From JBKJML01 sp046596415 (GTDB taxonomy: Bacteria > Actinomycetota > Thermoleophilia > Gaiellales > Gaiellaceae): a stretch of 20,957 nt of DNA. The stretch spans positions 1-20,957 of the forward strand of contig JBKJML010000130.1 of assembly GCA_046596415.1 (NCBI GenBank), read 5' to 3'. Below the pieces are notes generated by a model. The model was given only the letters and a program-made list of their open reading frames with translations, made no database searches and was not told the origin of the DNA. The translations under genes and the position numbers were made by a program. Positions 1 through 7,241 of this stretch are shown one piece after another (the first letter of the stretch is position 1; each line of letters opens with the position of its first letter).

Positions 1-827
1 AACGACGAGAGCTGGTCGACCATCGTGTTGACGGTGTTCTTGAGCTCGAGCACTTCGCCCTTGACGTCGACGGTGACCTTCTTCGACAGGTCGCCCGTCG
101 CGACCGCCGTCGTCACCTCGGCGATGTTCCGCACCTGCCCCGTCAGGTTAGAAGCCATCTGGTTCACCGAGTCGGTGAGGTCCTTCCACGTGCCGGAGAC
201 ACCCTTCACCTTCGCCTGGCCGCCGAGCTTGCCCTCGGTGACGACCTCGCGGGCGACGCGCGTCACCTCGGCGGCGAACGAGGAGAGCTGGTCGACCATC
301 GCGTTCACGGTGGTGCCGATCCGCAGGAACTCGCCTCGTACCGACTGCCCCTCGATCTTCAGCGCCATCTTCTGGCTCAAGTCGCCGTCGGCGACTGCGT
401 CGATCACGCGTGCGATCTCGGTCGTCGGGCGGACGAGGTCGTCGATCAGCGAGTTGACGGCCGTCACCTGCTCGTCCCACGCGCCGGCGTTGCCCGGCGA
501 AGCCGCGCGCTCGGTGATGCGTCCCTCGCGACCGATCACCTTGCTGACGCGAAGGAGCTCGCGTGACATGCGCCCGTTTCGCTCGACGAGCGCGTTGAAG
601 GCCACCGCGACCTCGCGCATCGCGGCGTCGCCGCGGGCCGAGAGGCGCACGGCGAAGTTGCCGTCGCGGGCAGCTTCGAGCGCATCGACGAGGGCTCCGA
701 CCTGCTCGCCGGTCAATGGGCCGAAGCCGCCGTTCGACGCTACGGCTGCCTTGCGCGTGGAGCGCGACCGCCCACGGCTCCTTTGGGTGGGCTCCTCGAG
801 CTCACCGGTGTTCTGCACGACGGGCAC
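1..827 (-). CDS. Multi-HAMP sensor histidine kinase, N-terminal part (runs off left edge)
   Basis: The 275 visible residues are the start of a cytoplasmic-looking sensor kinase built from tandem HAMP repeats. A low-complexity Arg/Ser/Thr-rich leader (about 1-35) is followed by HAMP-like units near 48-92, 134-182, 186-231 and 232-275. The hallmark phrases of this family are present: VADGDLSQKM (145-154), NAMVDQLSSF (175-184), GTWKDLTDSVNQMA (212-225) and LKNTVNTMVDQLSS at the edge. No membrane segment precedes the repeats, so a soluble protein is likely, as in the Nik1/osmosensing class of hybrid kinases. The kinase (HisKA/HATPase) and any receiver domain would lie left of the window and are inferred. 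The GTG at 827 is chosen over the in-frame GTG at 848 because AAAGGAG sits 6 nt before it. The opposite strand carries a long open frame here that is only a shadow. Confidence 0.88.
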   Translation of the reverse strand, partial: MPVVQNTGELEEPTQRSRGRSRSTRKAAVASNGGFGPLTGEQVGALVDALEAARDGNFAVRLSARGDAAMREVAVAFNALVERNGRMSRELLRVSKVIGREGRITERAASPGNAGAWDEQVTAVNSLIDDLVRPTTEIARVIDAVADGDLSQKMALKIEGQSVRGEFLRIGTTVNAMVDQLSSFAAEVTRVAREVVTEGKLGGQAKVKGVSGTWKDLTDSVNQMASNLTGQVRNIAEVTTAVATGDLSKKVTVDVKGEVLELKNTVNTMVDQLSS

Positions 828-833
828 AGAAGA

Positions 834-840
834 CTCCTTT
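834..840 (-). promoter_or_regulatory. Shine-Dalgarno AAAGGAG of the multi-HAMP kinase
   Basis: On the minus strand AAAGGAG lies 6 nt upstream of the GTG at 827. The alternative in-frame GTG at 848 has no such site, so this sequence decides the start. Confidence 0.75.
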
Positions 841-858
841 ACGGGCACAGGGGGTGAA

Positions 859-902
859 GGCGGATTCTCCCCGCCTCGCGCTCTATGCCCCGTTTCGAGG
901 GG
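859..902. other. Two short hairpins between the PLP-enzyme gene and the kinase gene
   Basis: GGCGG (859-863) pairs with CCGCC (871-875) over a 7-nt loop, and CCCC (888-891) pairs with GGGG (899-902) over a 7-nt loop. On the minus strand these follow the stop of the PLP-enzyme gene and precede the kinase start. They could act as a weak terminator or a leader structure. There is no clear U-tract in the minus direction, so the role is uncertain. Confidence 0.25.
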
Positions 903-921
903 TGTTTAACGCACGGCCAAA

Positions 922-1884
922 CTAGGTAGTCGCGAGCGCCTGCTCGAGGTCGGCCCAGAGCTCGCCAGCCGGCTCGAGCCCGATGGACAGCCGCAGCAGG
1001 CCTGCCGGGATGCGGTCTCCCTCCCAGCGGTGGCGTGCCTCGATCGACGAATGGACGCCGCCGAGGCTCGTCTGGTTGCGCACGAGGCGCGTAGACGTCT
1101 CGACGCGCCGTGCCGCCGCGCCGTCGACGACATCGAAGGAGAGCAGGCCACCGAAGCCGGGATAGCGGACGACGACGACCGCCGGCTGCTCGCGTAGCCG
1201 CTCGGCGAGCGCCCGCGCGGACTCCGTCTGACGCGCGACACGCACCTCGAGCGTCTCGAGGCCGCGGTGGAGGAGCGCCGCCGTCTCCGGCTGGCACACG
1301 ATGCCGGTCCGGGTGCGCAGCTCGTGCAGGCGCGCCGCGTCTTCCTCCCGCTTGGAGACGATCGCCCCCACCAGTGCGTCGTGGTGGCCGGCAAGGAACT
1401 TCGTGGCGCTGTGGAGCACGTAGTCGCACCCGTGCTCGAGCGGCCGCACGTGTACCGGCGTGGCGGCCGTCGAGTCGCAGACGACGGGCGCCGGGTGCGC
1501 GGCGGCCGCCGCGAAGTCGGGCATGGTCAGCAGCGGGTTCGACGGCGCCTCGATCCAGACGAGCTGGACGTCGTCCGGTGGTGCGCCCGTCTGGTCGAAG
1601 AGGACGTGACGGAGCCCCCAGCGCGCGAGCTCGTCGAGCAGGACGCCGGTGCCGTAGTAGGCGCCTTCGGCGAGCGCAACCGTGTCGCCTGGCGTCAGCA
1701 GTGTGAGCAGGAGCGCCGTGGCCGCGCCGGTGCCGGAGGGGTAGAGAAGCGCGTGTCCGCCCTCGAGCGCTCCGAGCGCTCGTTCGGCTGCGACACCCGC
1801 CGGGTGGGCGAAGCGGGCGTAGACGTACTCGCCGGGCTCGCCGTCGACGTAGGGCCACACCGTGGAGCGGTCGACGCTGCTCAC
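922..1884 (-). CDS. Cys/Met metabolism PLP-dependent enzyme (MetB/MetC-like), short form
   Basis: Fold-type I PLP enzyme of the transsulfuration family (cystathionine gamma-synthase/lyase, O-acylhomoserine sulfhydrylase). It would act in the cytoplasm on homoserine- or cysteine-derived substrates. Visible landmarks are the YAR motif (residues 22-24, the arm that reaches the neighbouring subunit's PLP), the glycine-containing PSGTGAATAL (49-58), WIEAPSNPLL (110-119), the pyridine-nitrogen Asp in VVCDSTAATP (D137), the Schiff-base lysine K162 in SATKF, and the late SIGLE. At 320 residues it is shorter than the usual 380-400, lacking most of the N-terminal arm. The GTG start at 1884 lies 6 nt after a TAGGGT box and no ORF sequence extends it further. 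The family assignment is firm, but the exact reaction cannot be told from the sequence. Confidence 0.88.
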   Translation of the reverse strand: MSSVDRSTVWPYVDGEPGEYVYARFAHPAGVAAERALGALEGGHALLYPSGTGAATALLLTLLTPGDTVALAEGAYYGTGVLLDELARWGLRHVLFDQTGAPPDDVQLVWIEAPSNPLLTMPDFAAAAAHPAPVVCDSTAATPVHVRPLEHGCDYVLHSATKFLAGHHDALVGAIVSKREEDAARLHELRTRTGIVCQPETAALLHRGLETLEVRVARQTESARALAERLREQPAVVVVRYPGFGGLLSFDVVDGAAARRVETSTRLVRNQTSLGGVHSSIEARHRWEGDRIPAGLLRLSIGLEPAGELWADLEQALATT

Positions 1885-1890
1885 GGGGCG

Positions 1891-1896
1891 ACCCTA
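1891..1896 (-). promoter_or_regulatory. -10 box TAGGGT of the PLP-enzyme gene (leaderless)
   Basis: TAGGGT on the minus strand ends exactly 6 nt before the GTG at 1884, so transcription would begin at or beside the start codon. No -35 box is obvious. Confidence 0.5.
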
Positions 1897-1907
1897 CCGC
1901 GGCGCGT

Positions 1908-1913
1908 TAGGCT
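1908..1913 (+). promoter_or_regulatory. -10 box TAGGCT of pccB (leaderless)
   Basis: TAGGCT ends 6 nt before the GTG at 1920. The surrounding stretch GTTAGGCTCCGCCCGTG is almost the same as the one before the DUF1028 gene at 14192. No Shine-Dalgarno or -35 is visible. Confidence 0.55.
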
Positions 1914-1919
1914 CCGCCC

Positions 1920-3485
1920 GTGGGCGAGACACACGACACCACCGCGGCGAAGCTTCAGTGGCTGCGCGACCTGCAGGAGAGGTCGCTCCACGCCGGCAAC
2001 GAGAAGGCGGTGGCGCGGCAGCACGAGCGCGGCAAGCTGCTCGCCCGCGAACGGCTGGTCGAGTTGCTCGACCCGGGCTCGTTCGTCGAGCTCGACCGCT
2101 ACGTGCGCCACCGCAACGCCGACTTCGACTCGATGGCGAACCGCCCCTACGGCGACGCTGTCGTGACGGGTTACGGGACGATCTTCGGGCGCAAGGTGTT
2201 TGTCTTCTCGCAGGACTTCACCGTCTTCGGCGGCTCACTTTCGGAAGTCTTCGCCGAAAAGATCTGCAAGGTCATGGACATGGCCGTGAAGTACGGCTGC
2301 CCCGTGATCGGGATCAACGACTCGGGCGGCGCTCGGATCCAGGAAGGCGTCGTCTCGCTCGCCGGCTACGCCGAGATCTTCTGGCGCAACGTCCAGGCCT
2401 CCGGGGTCGTGCCGCAGATCTCGCTCGTGATGGGCCCCTGCGCGGGAGGCGCCGTCTACTCGCCTGCGATCACCGATTTCGTGTTGATGGTCGAGGAGAG
2501 CTCGTACATGTTCATCACCGGCCCCGACGTCGTGAAGACGGTCACCGGGGAAGACGTGTCGCAGGAGGAGCTCGGAGGGGCGGCAGCGCACGCGTCCAAA
2601 TCCGGCGTGGCCCATTTCACCTCGCCGAACGAGCACGCCTGCCTCGAGGACGCCCGCTATCTCCTCTCGTTCCTGCCCCAGAACAACCTCGAGCCGGCTC
2701 CGTACGCCGCGCCCGACGATCCGGTCGATCGTGAGGACGAGTCGCTCGACACGCTGATCCCGGACAGCCCGAACAAGCCGTACGACATGAAGCAGGTGAT
2801 CGAGAAGGTGGTCGACGGTGGCGAGTTCCTCGAGGTGCAGGCGCACTACGCGGAGAACATCGTCTGCGGCTTCGCGCGGCTCGGTGGGCACGCGGTCGGG
2901 GTGGTGGGGAACCAGCCGCAGGCGCTCGCCGGCGTGCTCGACATCGACGCCTCCACCAAGGCGGCCCGCTTCGTTCGCACCTGCGACGCCTTCAATCTGC
3001 CGCTTGTCACCTTCGTCGACGTGCCGGGCTTTCTGCCCGGGACGGCGCAGGAGTGGGGTGGGATCATCCGCCACGGCGCGAAGCTCCTCTACGCCTACGC
3101 CGAGGCCACGGTGCCCAAGCTGACCGTGATCACCCGCAAGGCCTACGGGGGCGCCTACGACGTGATGAGCTCGAAGCACATCCGGGCCGATTTCAACTTC
3201 GCCTGGCCAACCGCGGAGGTGGCGGTGATGGGGCCGGAGGGCGCGGTCAACATCATCTTCCGGAACGAGCTGAAGGAGGCCGCCGACCCGGGCGCCCGCC
3301 GGGCGGAGCTGATCGCCGACTACCAGGAGCGGTTCGCGAATCCCTACAGCGCGGCCGAGCGCGGCTACGTCGACGAGGTGATCCAGCCCCGCCGGACGCG
3401 CGCGGTGCTCTGCTCGGCGCTCGAGATGGCTCGTTCGAAGCGTGAAGCGGTGCCGCGCCGCAAGCACGGCAACATCCCGCTCTAG
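1920..3485 (+). CDS. pccB: Propionyl-CoA carboxylase beta subunit (carboxyltransferase)
   Basis: Transfers the carboxyl group from carboxybiotin to an acyl-CoA, probably propionyl-CoA, giving methylmalonyl-CoA in the cytoplasm. The length (521 residues) is typical. The N-half crotonase-like domain shows RPYGDAVVTGYG (75-86), DSGGARIQEG (134-143) and GPCAGGAVYSPA (172-183). The C-half shows FVDVPGFLPGTAQE (365-378), RKAYGGAYDVMSSK (406-419) and a terminal KHGNIPL. The Asp in YGGAYD (residue 414) is the position known from Streptomyces enzymes to favour propionyl-CoA, where acetyl-CoA-preferring paralogues carry Ile. The likely partner biotin carboxylase/BCCP subunit is 6.7 kb away at 10233, and a possible epsilon-type subunit at 9303. 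The gene starts with GTG and is probably leaderless. Its stop codon interlocks with that of the convergent acetyltransferase gene in the palindrome CTAG. Confidence 0.95.
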   Translation: MGETHDTTAAKLQWLRDLQERSLHAGNEKAVARQHERGKLLARERLVELLDPGSFVELDRYVRHRNADFDSMANRPYGDAVVTGYGTIFGRKVFVFSQDFTVFGGSLSEVFAEKICKVMDMAVKYGCPVIGINDSGGARIQEGVVSLAGYAEIFWRNVQASGVVPQISLVMGPCAGGAVYSPAITDFVLMVEESSYMFITGPDVVKTVTGEDVSQEELGGAAAHASKSGVAHFTSPNEHACLEDARYLLSFLPQNNLEPAPYAAPDDPVDREDESLDTLIPDSPNKPYDMKQVIEKVVDGGEFLEVQAHYAENIVCGFARLGGHAVGVVGNQPQALAGVLDIDASTKAARFVRTCDAFNLPLVTFVDVPGFLPGTAQEWGGIIRHGAKLLYAYAEATVPKLTVITRKAYGGAYDVMSSKHIRADFNFAWPTAEVAVMGPEGAVNIIFRNELKEAADPGARRAELIADYQERFANPYSAAERGYVDEVIQPRRTRAVLCSALEMARSKREAVPRRKHGNIPL

Positions 3486-4324
3486 GCGGGCAGGAACGCG
3501 ATCACGCGGGAGTCGCAGACGCGGCGGTAGCCGATCGCGACGTAGATCCGGTTGGACGTCGGGTTGGCGAGGTTCGTATAGAGGAAGCAGAACCGCCGGC
3601 CCGCGCGCAACAGCGCGGCCGACGCAGCCGCCGTGACCGCAGCGCCGTACCCTCGGCCGCGAAGCTCGGGTGGCGTGTAGACGGGGCCGATCCGGATCCC
3701 GTTTCTGGTCGGGCCGCCGAAGCCCGCCACCGACACGGGGCCGCCGTCCTCCCAGAGGAAAAAGCCGCCATCGGGTGAGCCGAGCCGCGAGGCGACGATC
3801 CGGCGGAGATCGACGTCGTCGTCCTCTTCCTCGGGGAGCGCCTCGCGCGAGAACGCCCCCATCCAGTCCACGAGCAGCGCCTCGTCGGCCGCGCTCGCTG
3901 CACGCGGGCGCCCGGCTGTCGGGCGAGGCGGAATCAACTCGTCGAGCGCGTAGACGCCTTGCTCCATCCGGACCTCCGCTCGCACCGGGCGACGTGCCTC
4001 CCAGGCGGCGGCGAACAGGTCGATGGCCGGTGCCATCCCCACGACCCCGGGCAGGTCGCCGTCGATCGCGTCGGCGAGCGCGGCGGCCGAATGTTCGCCG
4101 ATCGGCCCGAGCACGAGGTTGCGCGGCGGCGTCCGCAGGGCCGCACCAACGACGGTTCCCCCGTCCCGAACGAGCCAGAGGCGTTGCTCGGAGTAGAGGC
4201 CTGGTTCGTTGTGCAACGTCCCGGCGAGACCGAGAATCAGGTTGTGACGAGCCTCGTCGGCGAGGAGCAGCGGCTCGGCCGCGGCGAGGAAGTCGGTCGG
4301 GTCGGATACCTGGACGACCTCCAT
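3482..4324 (-). CDS. GNAT family N-acetyltransferase
   Basis: A 280-residue protein whose C-terminal half is a GNAT acyltransferase domain. The acetyl-CoA pyrophosphate-binding motif A is GPVYTPPELRGRGYG (213-227), followed by the helix AAVTAAASAALLRAG and the usual late strand and hairpin FLYTNLANPTSNRIYVAIGYR. The N-terminal 130 residues look like a second, degenerate GNAT-like half (LVRDGGTVVGAAL, 51-63), as in two-lobed members. An acidic patch EEEDDDVD lies at 165-172. The acceptor substrate is unknown. The ATG at 4324 sits 6 nt after a TACACT box, so the message is probably leaderless. The gene diverges from the molybdate operon and overlaps pccB by 4 bp at its 3' end. Nothing ties it functionally to either neighbour. 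Confidence 0.85.
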   Translation of the reverse strand: MEVVQVSDPTDFLAAAEPLLLADEARHNLILGLAGTLHNEPGLYSEQRLWLVRDGGTVVGAALRTPPRNLVLGPIGEHSAAALADAIDGDLPGVVGMAPAIDLFAAAWEARRPVRAEVRMEQGVYALDELIPPRPTAGRPRAASAADEALLVDWMGAFSREALPEEEDDDVDLRRIVASRLGSPDGGFFLWEDGGPVSVAGFGGPTRNGIRIGPVYTPPELRGRGYGAAVTAAASAALLRAGRRFCFLYTNLANPTSNRIYVAIGYRRVCDSRVIAFLPA

Positions 4325-4330
4325 CGCACA

Positions 4331-4340
4331 AGTGTAGATT
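4331..4340. promoter_or_regulatory. Bidirectional promoter core AGTGTAGATT (acetyltransferase / mod operon)
   Basis: On the minus strand TACACT (4336-4331) lies 6 nt before the acetyltransferase ATG at 4324. On the plus strand TAGATT (4335-4340) lies 9 nt before the mod-operon ATG at 4350. The two -10 boxes share the TA at 4335-4336. A loose TGGACG (4311-4316) 18 nt upstream could serve as -35 for the plus direction. This symmetrical form is that expected of a bidirectional promoter. Confidence 0.5.
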
Positions 4341-4349
4341 GCCCAGGCG

Positions 4350-4724
4350 ATGCCTAAGCAGAACTACACCGCGGCGGAGGCCGCTCGTGCACTCGGGATC
4401 TCGATCGACACGGTGCGGCGGTGGGACAGTGCCGGCCGGATCGAGGTGGAGCGGGACGGCGCCAACCGGCGAGTCATCGCGGCCTCCGAGATCGAACGGC
4501 TGCGTGGCGGCACGAGTGACGAGCTCTCGGCCCGGAACCGCTTCCGCGGCGTCGTGCGCTCGGTCGAGGTGGACGGTCTGCTCGCGCGTGTCGAGATCGA
4601 CGTGACCGAGCCGGCGCGGGTGGTCGCGATCATCACTCGCGAGTCGGCGGAAGAGCTGGGGCTCGAGCCGGGGATGAGCGCTGCCGGCGTCGTCAAGTCG
4701 ACCTCGGTGATGGTCGAGCGATGA
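4350..4724 (+). CDS. HTH-TOBE molybdate-responsive regulator (ModE-like)
   Basis: A 124-residue protein with an N-terminal MerR/excisionase-type helix-turn-helix (NYTAAEAARALGISIDTVRRW, recognition helix about 18-28; wing near RIEVERDGANRRVIAASEIERL). A C-terminal TOBE/Mop-type domain runs from about 62 to 122, with RFRGVVRSVEVDGLLARVEI and the late PGMSAAGVVKSTSVMV. TOBE/Mop domains bind molybdate or tungstate, so this is likely a small molybdate sensor that controls the transporter genes it overlaps. The stop shares ATGA with the start of modA (4-bp overlap), giving translational coupling. It differs from Escherichia coli ModE, which has a different HTH and two Mop units. The domain calls are secure. 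Regulation of this operon is inferred from position. Confidence 0.85.
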   Translation: MPKQNYTAAEAARALGISIDTVRRWDSAGRIEVERDGANRRVIAASEIERLRGGTSDELSARNRFRGVVRSVEVDGLLARVEIDVTEPARVVAIITRESAEELGLEPGMSAAGVVKSTSVMVER

Positions 4725-5449
4725 GTCGGCTCGCGGCGCTCACGCTGCTCATCGTCGTGCTCGTGAGCGCGGGTTGGACGACGGCTCGCGCCGACGATCC
4801 GGTCACCGTCTACGCCGCCGCCTCGCTGACCGAGGCGCTCCCGCGAATCGCTCCGGCGGCCAGGTTCCAGTTCGCCAGCTCGAACCAGCTCGCGCTCCAG
4901 ATCCGCCAGGGCGCACCCGCCGACCTCTTCGCCTCGGCGAGCCCGATCTACACGCAGCGGCTCTATCAGGAAGGCCTCGTCGAGCGACCCCGCACCTTCG
5001 CTACGAACGCGCTCGTCCTCGCGGTGCCGCGCTCGAACCCGGCGAAGATCCGTTCCGTGGCCGACCTCGCGAAGCGACCGAAGCTCAAGCTCGTGGTGGC
5101 CGGCGCAAAGGTGCCCGTCGGGCTGTACACGCGCGAGGTGCTGAAGCGGCTTGGTCTCCTGCGCGTCTTGCGCAAGGCGGTGAGCCAGGAATCGGACGTC
5201 AAGGGCATCGTCGGGAAGCTCGCGCTCGGGGAGGCTGACGCAGGCTTCGTCTACGCGACCGACGTGCGCGCCGCCTCCGCCAGGCTGCTCGCGATCCCGC
5301 TGCCTCGTCGCTCGCAACCGACGATCCGCTACGAGATCGCGGTGGTCCGCGCCTCGAAGAACCGCGCCGGCGCTTTCGAGCTGATCGCCGACCTGCTCGG
5401 AGCCGACGGCCGACGCGAGCTCGCGCGGGCCGGCTTCGGACTCCCGTGA
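4721..5449 (+). CDS. modA: Molybdate ABC transporter substrate-binding protein
   Basis: Extracytoplasmic binding protein for molybdate (or tungstate) that delivers the anion to ModBC. Residues 1-25 form a signal peptide: an Arg after MS, a hydrophobic core LAALTLLIVVLV, then a likely type I cleavage after ARA. The family motifs are VYAAASLTEALP (about 29-40), SSNQLALQIRQGAPADLFASA (about 50-70) and FVYATDVRA in the C-half. The length (242) is typical. There is no lipobox cysteine, although many Gram-positive ModA proteins are lipid-anchored, so how it is kept at the surface is unclear. It overlaps the regulator gene by ATGA and modB by GTGA, so it is certainly in the same operon. Confidence 0.93.
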   Translation: MSRLAALTLLIVVLVSAGWTTARADDPVTVYAAASLTEALPRIAPAARFQFASSNQLALQIRQGAPADLFASASPIYTQRLYQEGLVERPRTFATNALVLAVPRSNPAKIRSVADLAKRPKLKLVVAGAKVPVGLYTREVLKRLGLLRVLRKAVSQESDVKGIVGKLALGEADAGFVYATDVRAASARLLAIPLPRRSQPTIRYEIAVVRASKNRAGAFELIADLLGADGRRELARAGFGLP

Positions 5450-6267
5450 GAGGCGCCTTCGGTCTTGCTTTCGGAACGGCGGCTGCGATTGCGCTCGGAT
5501 TCCTCCTGCTGCCGATCGCCGCCGTTTTCCTGCAGGTTCCTCCCGGTGAGCTTGTCGGGCACCTCGGCGACCGGGCCGCCATCGACGCGCTCGTCGTGAC
5601 CGCGAAGACGAGCGCGATCGCGAACGCCCTGATCCTCTGCTTCGGAACCCCTGCCGCATATCTGATCGCGACGAGCTCTTTCCGTGGCCGCGCGCTCCTG
5701 ATCACGCTCGTCGAGCTCCCGCTCGTCCTCCCACCTGCGGTCGCCGGCATCGGGCTGCTCGCAGCCTTCGGCCGCCTCGGCCTGCTCGGCGGCACCCTCG
5801 GCGGCCTCGGATTCGAGGTCGGTTTCACCCAGGCAGCCGTCGTCCTGGCGGTCACCTTCGTCGCCAGCCCGTTCTATCTCCGGGCCGCGATCGCAGCCTT
5901 CGAGGCGGTAGACCCGAACCTGCCGGCAGCCGCGCGCACACTCGGTGCCGGTCCGGCGCGCACCTTCTTCCGCGTCGCGCTCCCGCTTGCGGCCGGCGGT
6001 CTAGGCGCCGGCTGGGCGCTTGCGTTCGCTCGGGGGATCGGCGAGTTCGGGGCCACGATCATGTTCGCCGGCTCGCTCCAGGGTGTCACCCAAACACTCT
6101 CGCTCGCGATCTACGAGCAGTTCGACGTCAACTTCGAGCTCGCGCTCGCGGTCGGTGCCGAGCTCATTGCCGTCAGCGCTGTCGTCCTACTCCTCGTCAA
6201 GCTCCTGCCGTGGACACGCTCACCGTCGACCTCACTCATCGCCTTCGCGCCTTCTCGCTCGAGCTAG
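5446..6267 (+). CDS. modB: Molybdate ABC transporter permease
   Basis: Membrane channel subunit of the molybdate importer (BPD_transp_1 fold). Of 273 residues, hydrophobic segments fall near 4-30, 50-70, 80-108, 120-145, 175-200 and 222-255. The ATPase-docking EAA loop is EAVDPNLPAAARTLGAGPARTF (about 150-170), ending in the usual proline-rich LPLA. FARGIGEFGATIMFAG afterwards is the diagnostic ModB/CysT-type stretch. The start is the GTG of a GTGA overlap with modA. The last 19 codons overlap the start of modC by 58 bp, and the C-terminal tail SPSTSLIAFAPSRSS is an unconserved extension created by that overlap. Confidence 0.93.
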   Translation: MRGAFGLAFGTAAAIALGFLLLPIAAVFLQVPPGELVGHLGDRAAIDALVVTAKTSAIANALILCFGTPAAYLIATSSFRGRALLITLVELPLVLPPAVAGIGLLAAFGRLGLLGGTLGGLGFEVGFTQAAVVLAVTFVASPFYLRAAIAAFEAVDPNLPAAARTLGAGPARTFFRVALPLAAGGLGAGWALAFARGIGEFGATIMFAGSLQGVTQTLSLAIYEQFDVNFELALAVGAELIAVSAVVLLLVKLLPWTRSPSTSLIAFAPSRSS

Positions 6268-7238
6268 AGCTCGAGGTCGGCGCCGAGACGGTCGCGCTCG
6301 TTGGGCCGTCGGGAGCCGGGAAGTCGAGCCTGCTCCGTGCGATCGCGGGCCTGCTCCGGCCTGAGCGCGGTAGCGTGCGACTGGGGCGCGAGACCTGGCT
6401 CGACACCGAGGCGGGGATCGACCTGCCGCCGGAGCGGCGCTCGGTCGGGCTTGTCTTTCAGGAGTACGCGCTGTTCCCGCACCTGACCGTGCGCGGGAAC
6501 GTCGCGTTCGGCGGCGAGCGCCGCGTCGACGAGTTGTTGGAGCGACTCCACATCGCCGCGCTGGCGGAGGCAAAGCCGGCCAACCTCTCCGGCGGGGAGC
6601 GGCAGCGCGTCGCACTCGCCCGGGCGCTCGCCCGCGATCCCACGGTGCTGCTCCTTGATGAGCCGCTCTCGGCGCTCGACGCGCACACGAAGGCGACCGT
6701 TCGTGCCGAGCTCGCCCAGCTCCTCCGCGAGCTCGCACTTCCGACCATTCTCGTCACGCACGACTTCGAAGATGCGGCGTCGCTCGCCGACCGTGTCGGC
6801 GTCCTCGTCGAGGGCCGGATCCTCCAGCTCGGAAGCACGGCCGAGCTCCTGGCCTCGCCCCAGAGCAGTTTCGTCGCGCGTTTCACGGGCGCGAATCTCC
6901 TGCCCGGGGTTGCGCGTCCCGGACGGGACGGTCTCACCGAGGTCGTGCTCGACTCGGGCTCGGTCGCCCATTCGGCCGATCCAGGGTCGGGCCGTGTTGG
7001 CCTCGCGGTCTACCCGTGGGAGGTGTCGATCGCCCGCAAGGCACCGACGGACTCCGCGGTGAACCACCTGGCCGGTGAGGTGCGCTCGCTCGTGTCGCTC
7101 GGAAACCGCGTTCGGGTCCAGGTCGGGCCGATCACGGCCGAGATCACCGCTGCGTCGTCGGCGCGTCTAGGTCTGGGCGAGGGCGATGTCGTTGTCGCGA
7201 CCTTCAAGGCGACAGCGGTCAGGCTCGTCCAGCTCTAG
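6210..7238 (+). CDS. modC: Molybdate ABC transporter ATP-binding protein
   Basis: ATPase that powers molybdate import. All the motifs are present: Walker A GPSGAGKSS (32-40), Q-loop Gln84 in VFQEYALFPHL, signature LSGGERQR (126-133), Walker B LLLDEP (147-152), D-loop SALD and switch His184 in VTHDF. The C-terminal third (about 230-342) carries TOBE regulatory domains, the last one spanning VNHLAGEVRSLVSLGNRVRV to FKATAVRLV, which allows feedback by bound oxyanion. The length (342) is usual for ModC. The GTG start lies inside the modB frame. Starting later would remove the first beta strand of the fold (TLTVDL), so the 58-bp overlap is judged real. The gene ends 3 bp before the convergent GGDEF/HD-GYP gene. 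Confidence 0.92.
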   Translation: MDTLTVDLTHRLRAFSLELELEVGAETVALVGPSGAGKSSLLRAIAGLLRPERGSVRLGRETWLDTEAGIDLPPERRSVGLVFQEYALFPHLTVRGNVAFGGERRVDELLERLHIAALAEAKPANLSGGERQRVALARALARDPTVLLLDEPLSALDAHTKATVRAELAQLLRELALPTILVTHDFEDAASLADRVGVLVEGRILQLGSTAELLASPQSSFVARFTGANLLPGVARPGRDGLTEVVLDSGSVAHSADPGSGRVGLAVYPWEVSIARKAPTDSAVNHLAGEVRSLVSLGNRVRVQVGPITAEITAASSARLGLGEGDVVVATFKATAVRLVQL

Positions 7239-7241
7239 CCT

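Noticed and set aside
25..909. Long plus-strand open frame rich in Ser/Thr/Arg
   Set aside because: It is antisense to the multi-HAMP kinase, whose minus-strand frame gives clear HAMP repeats and has a Shine-Dalgarno.
2235..4331. Very long (698-codon) minus-strand open frame
   Set aside because: Its translation is Arg/Asp/His-rich with no domain; it lies antisense to pccB and out of frame with the acetyltransferase, as expected of shadow frames in GC-rich DNA.
4325..4349. Molybdenum-cofactor riboswitch before the mod operon
   Set aside because: The 25-bp gap is far too short, and the gene appears almost leaderless.
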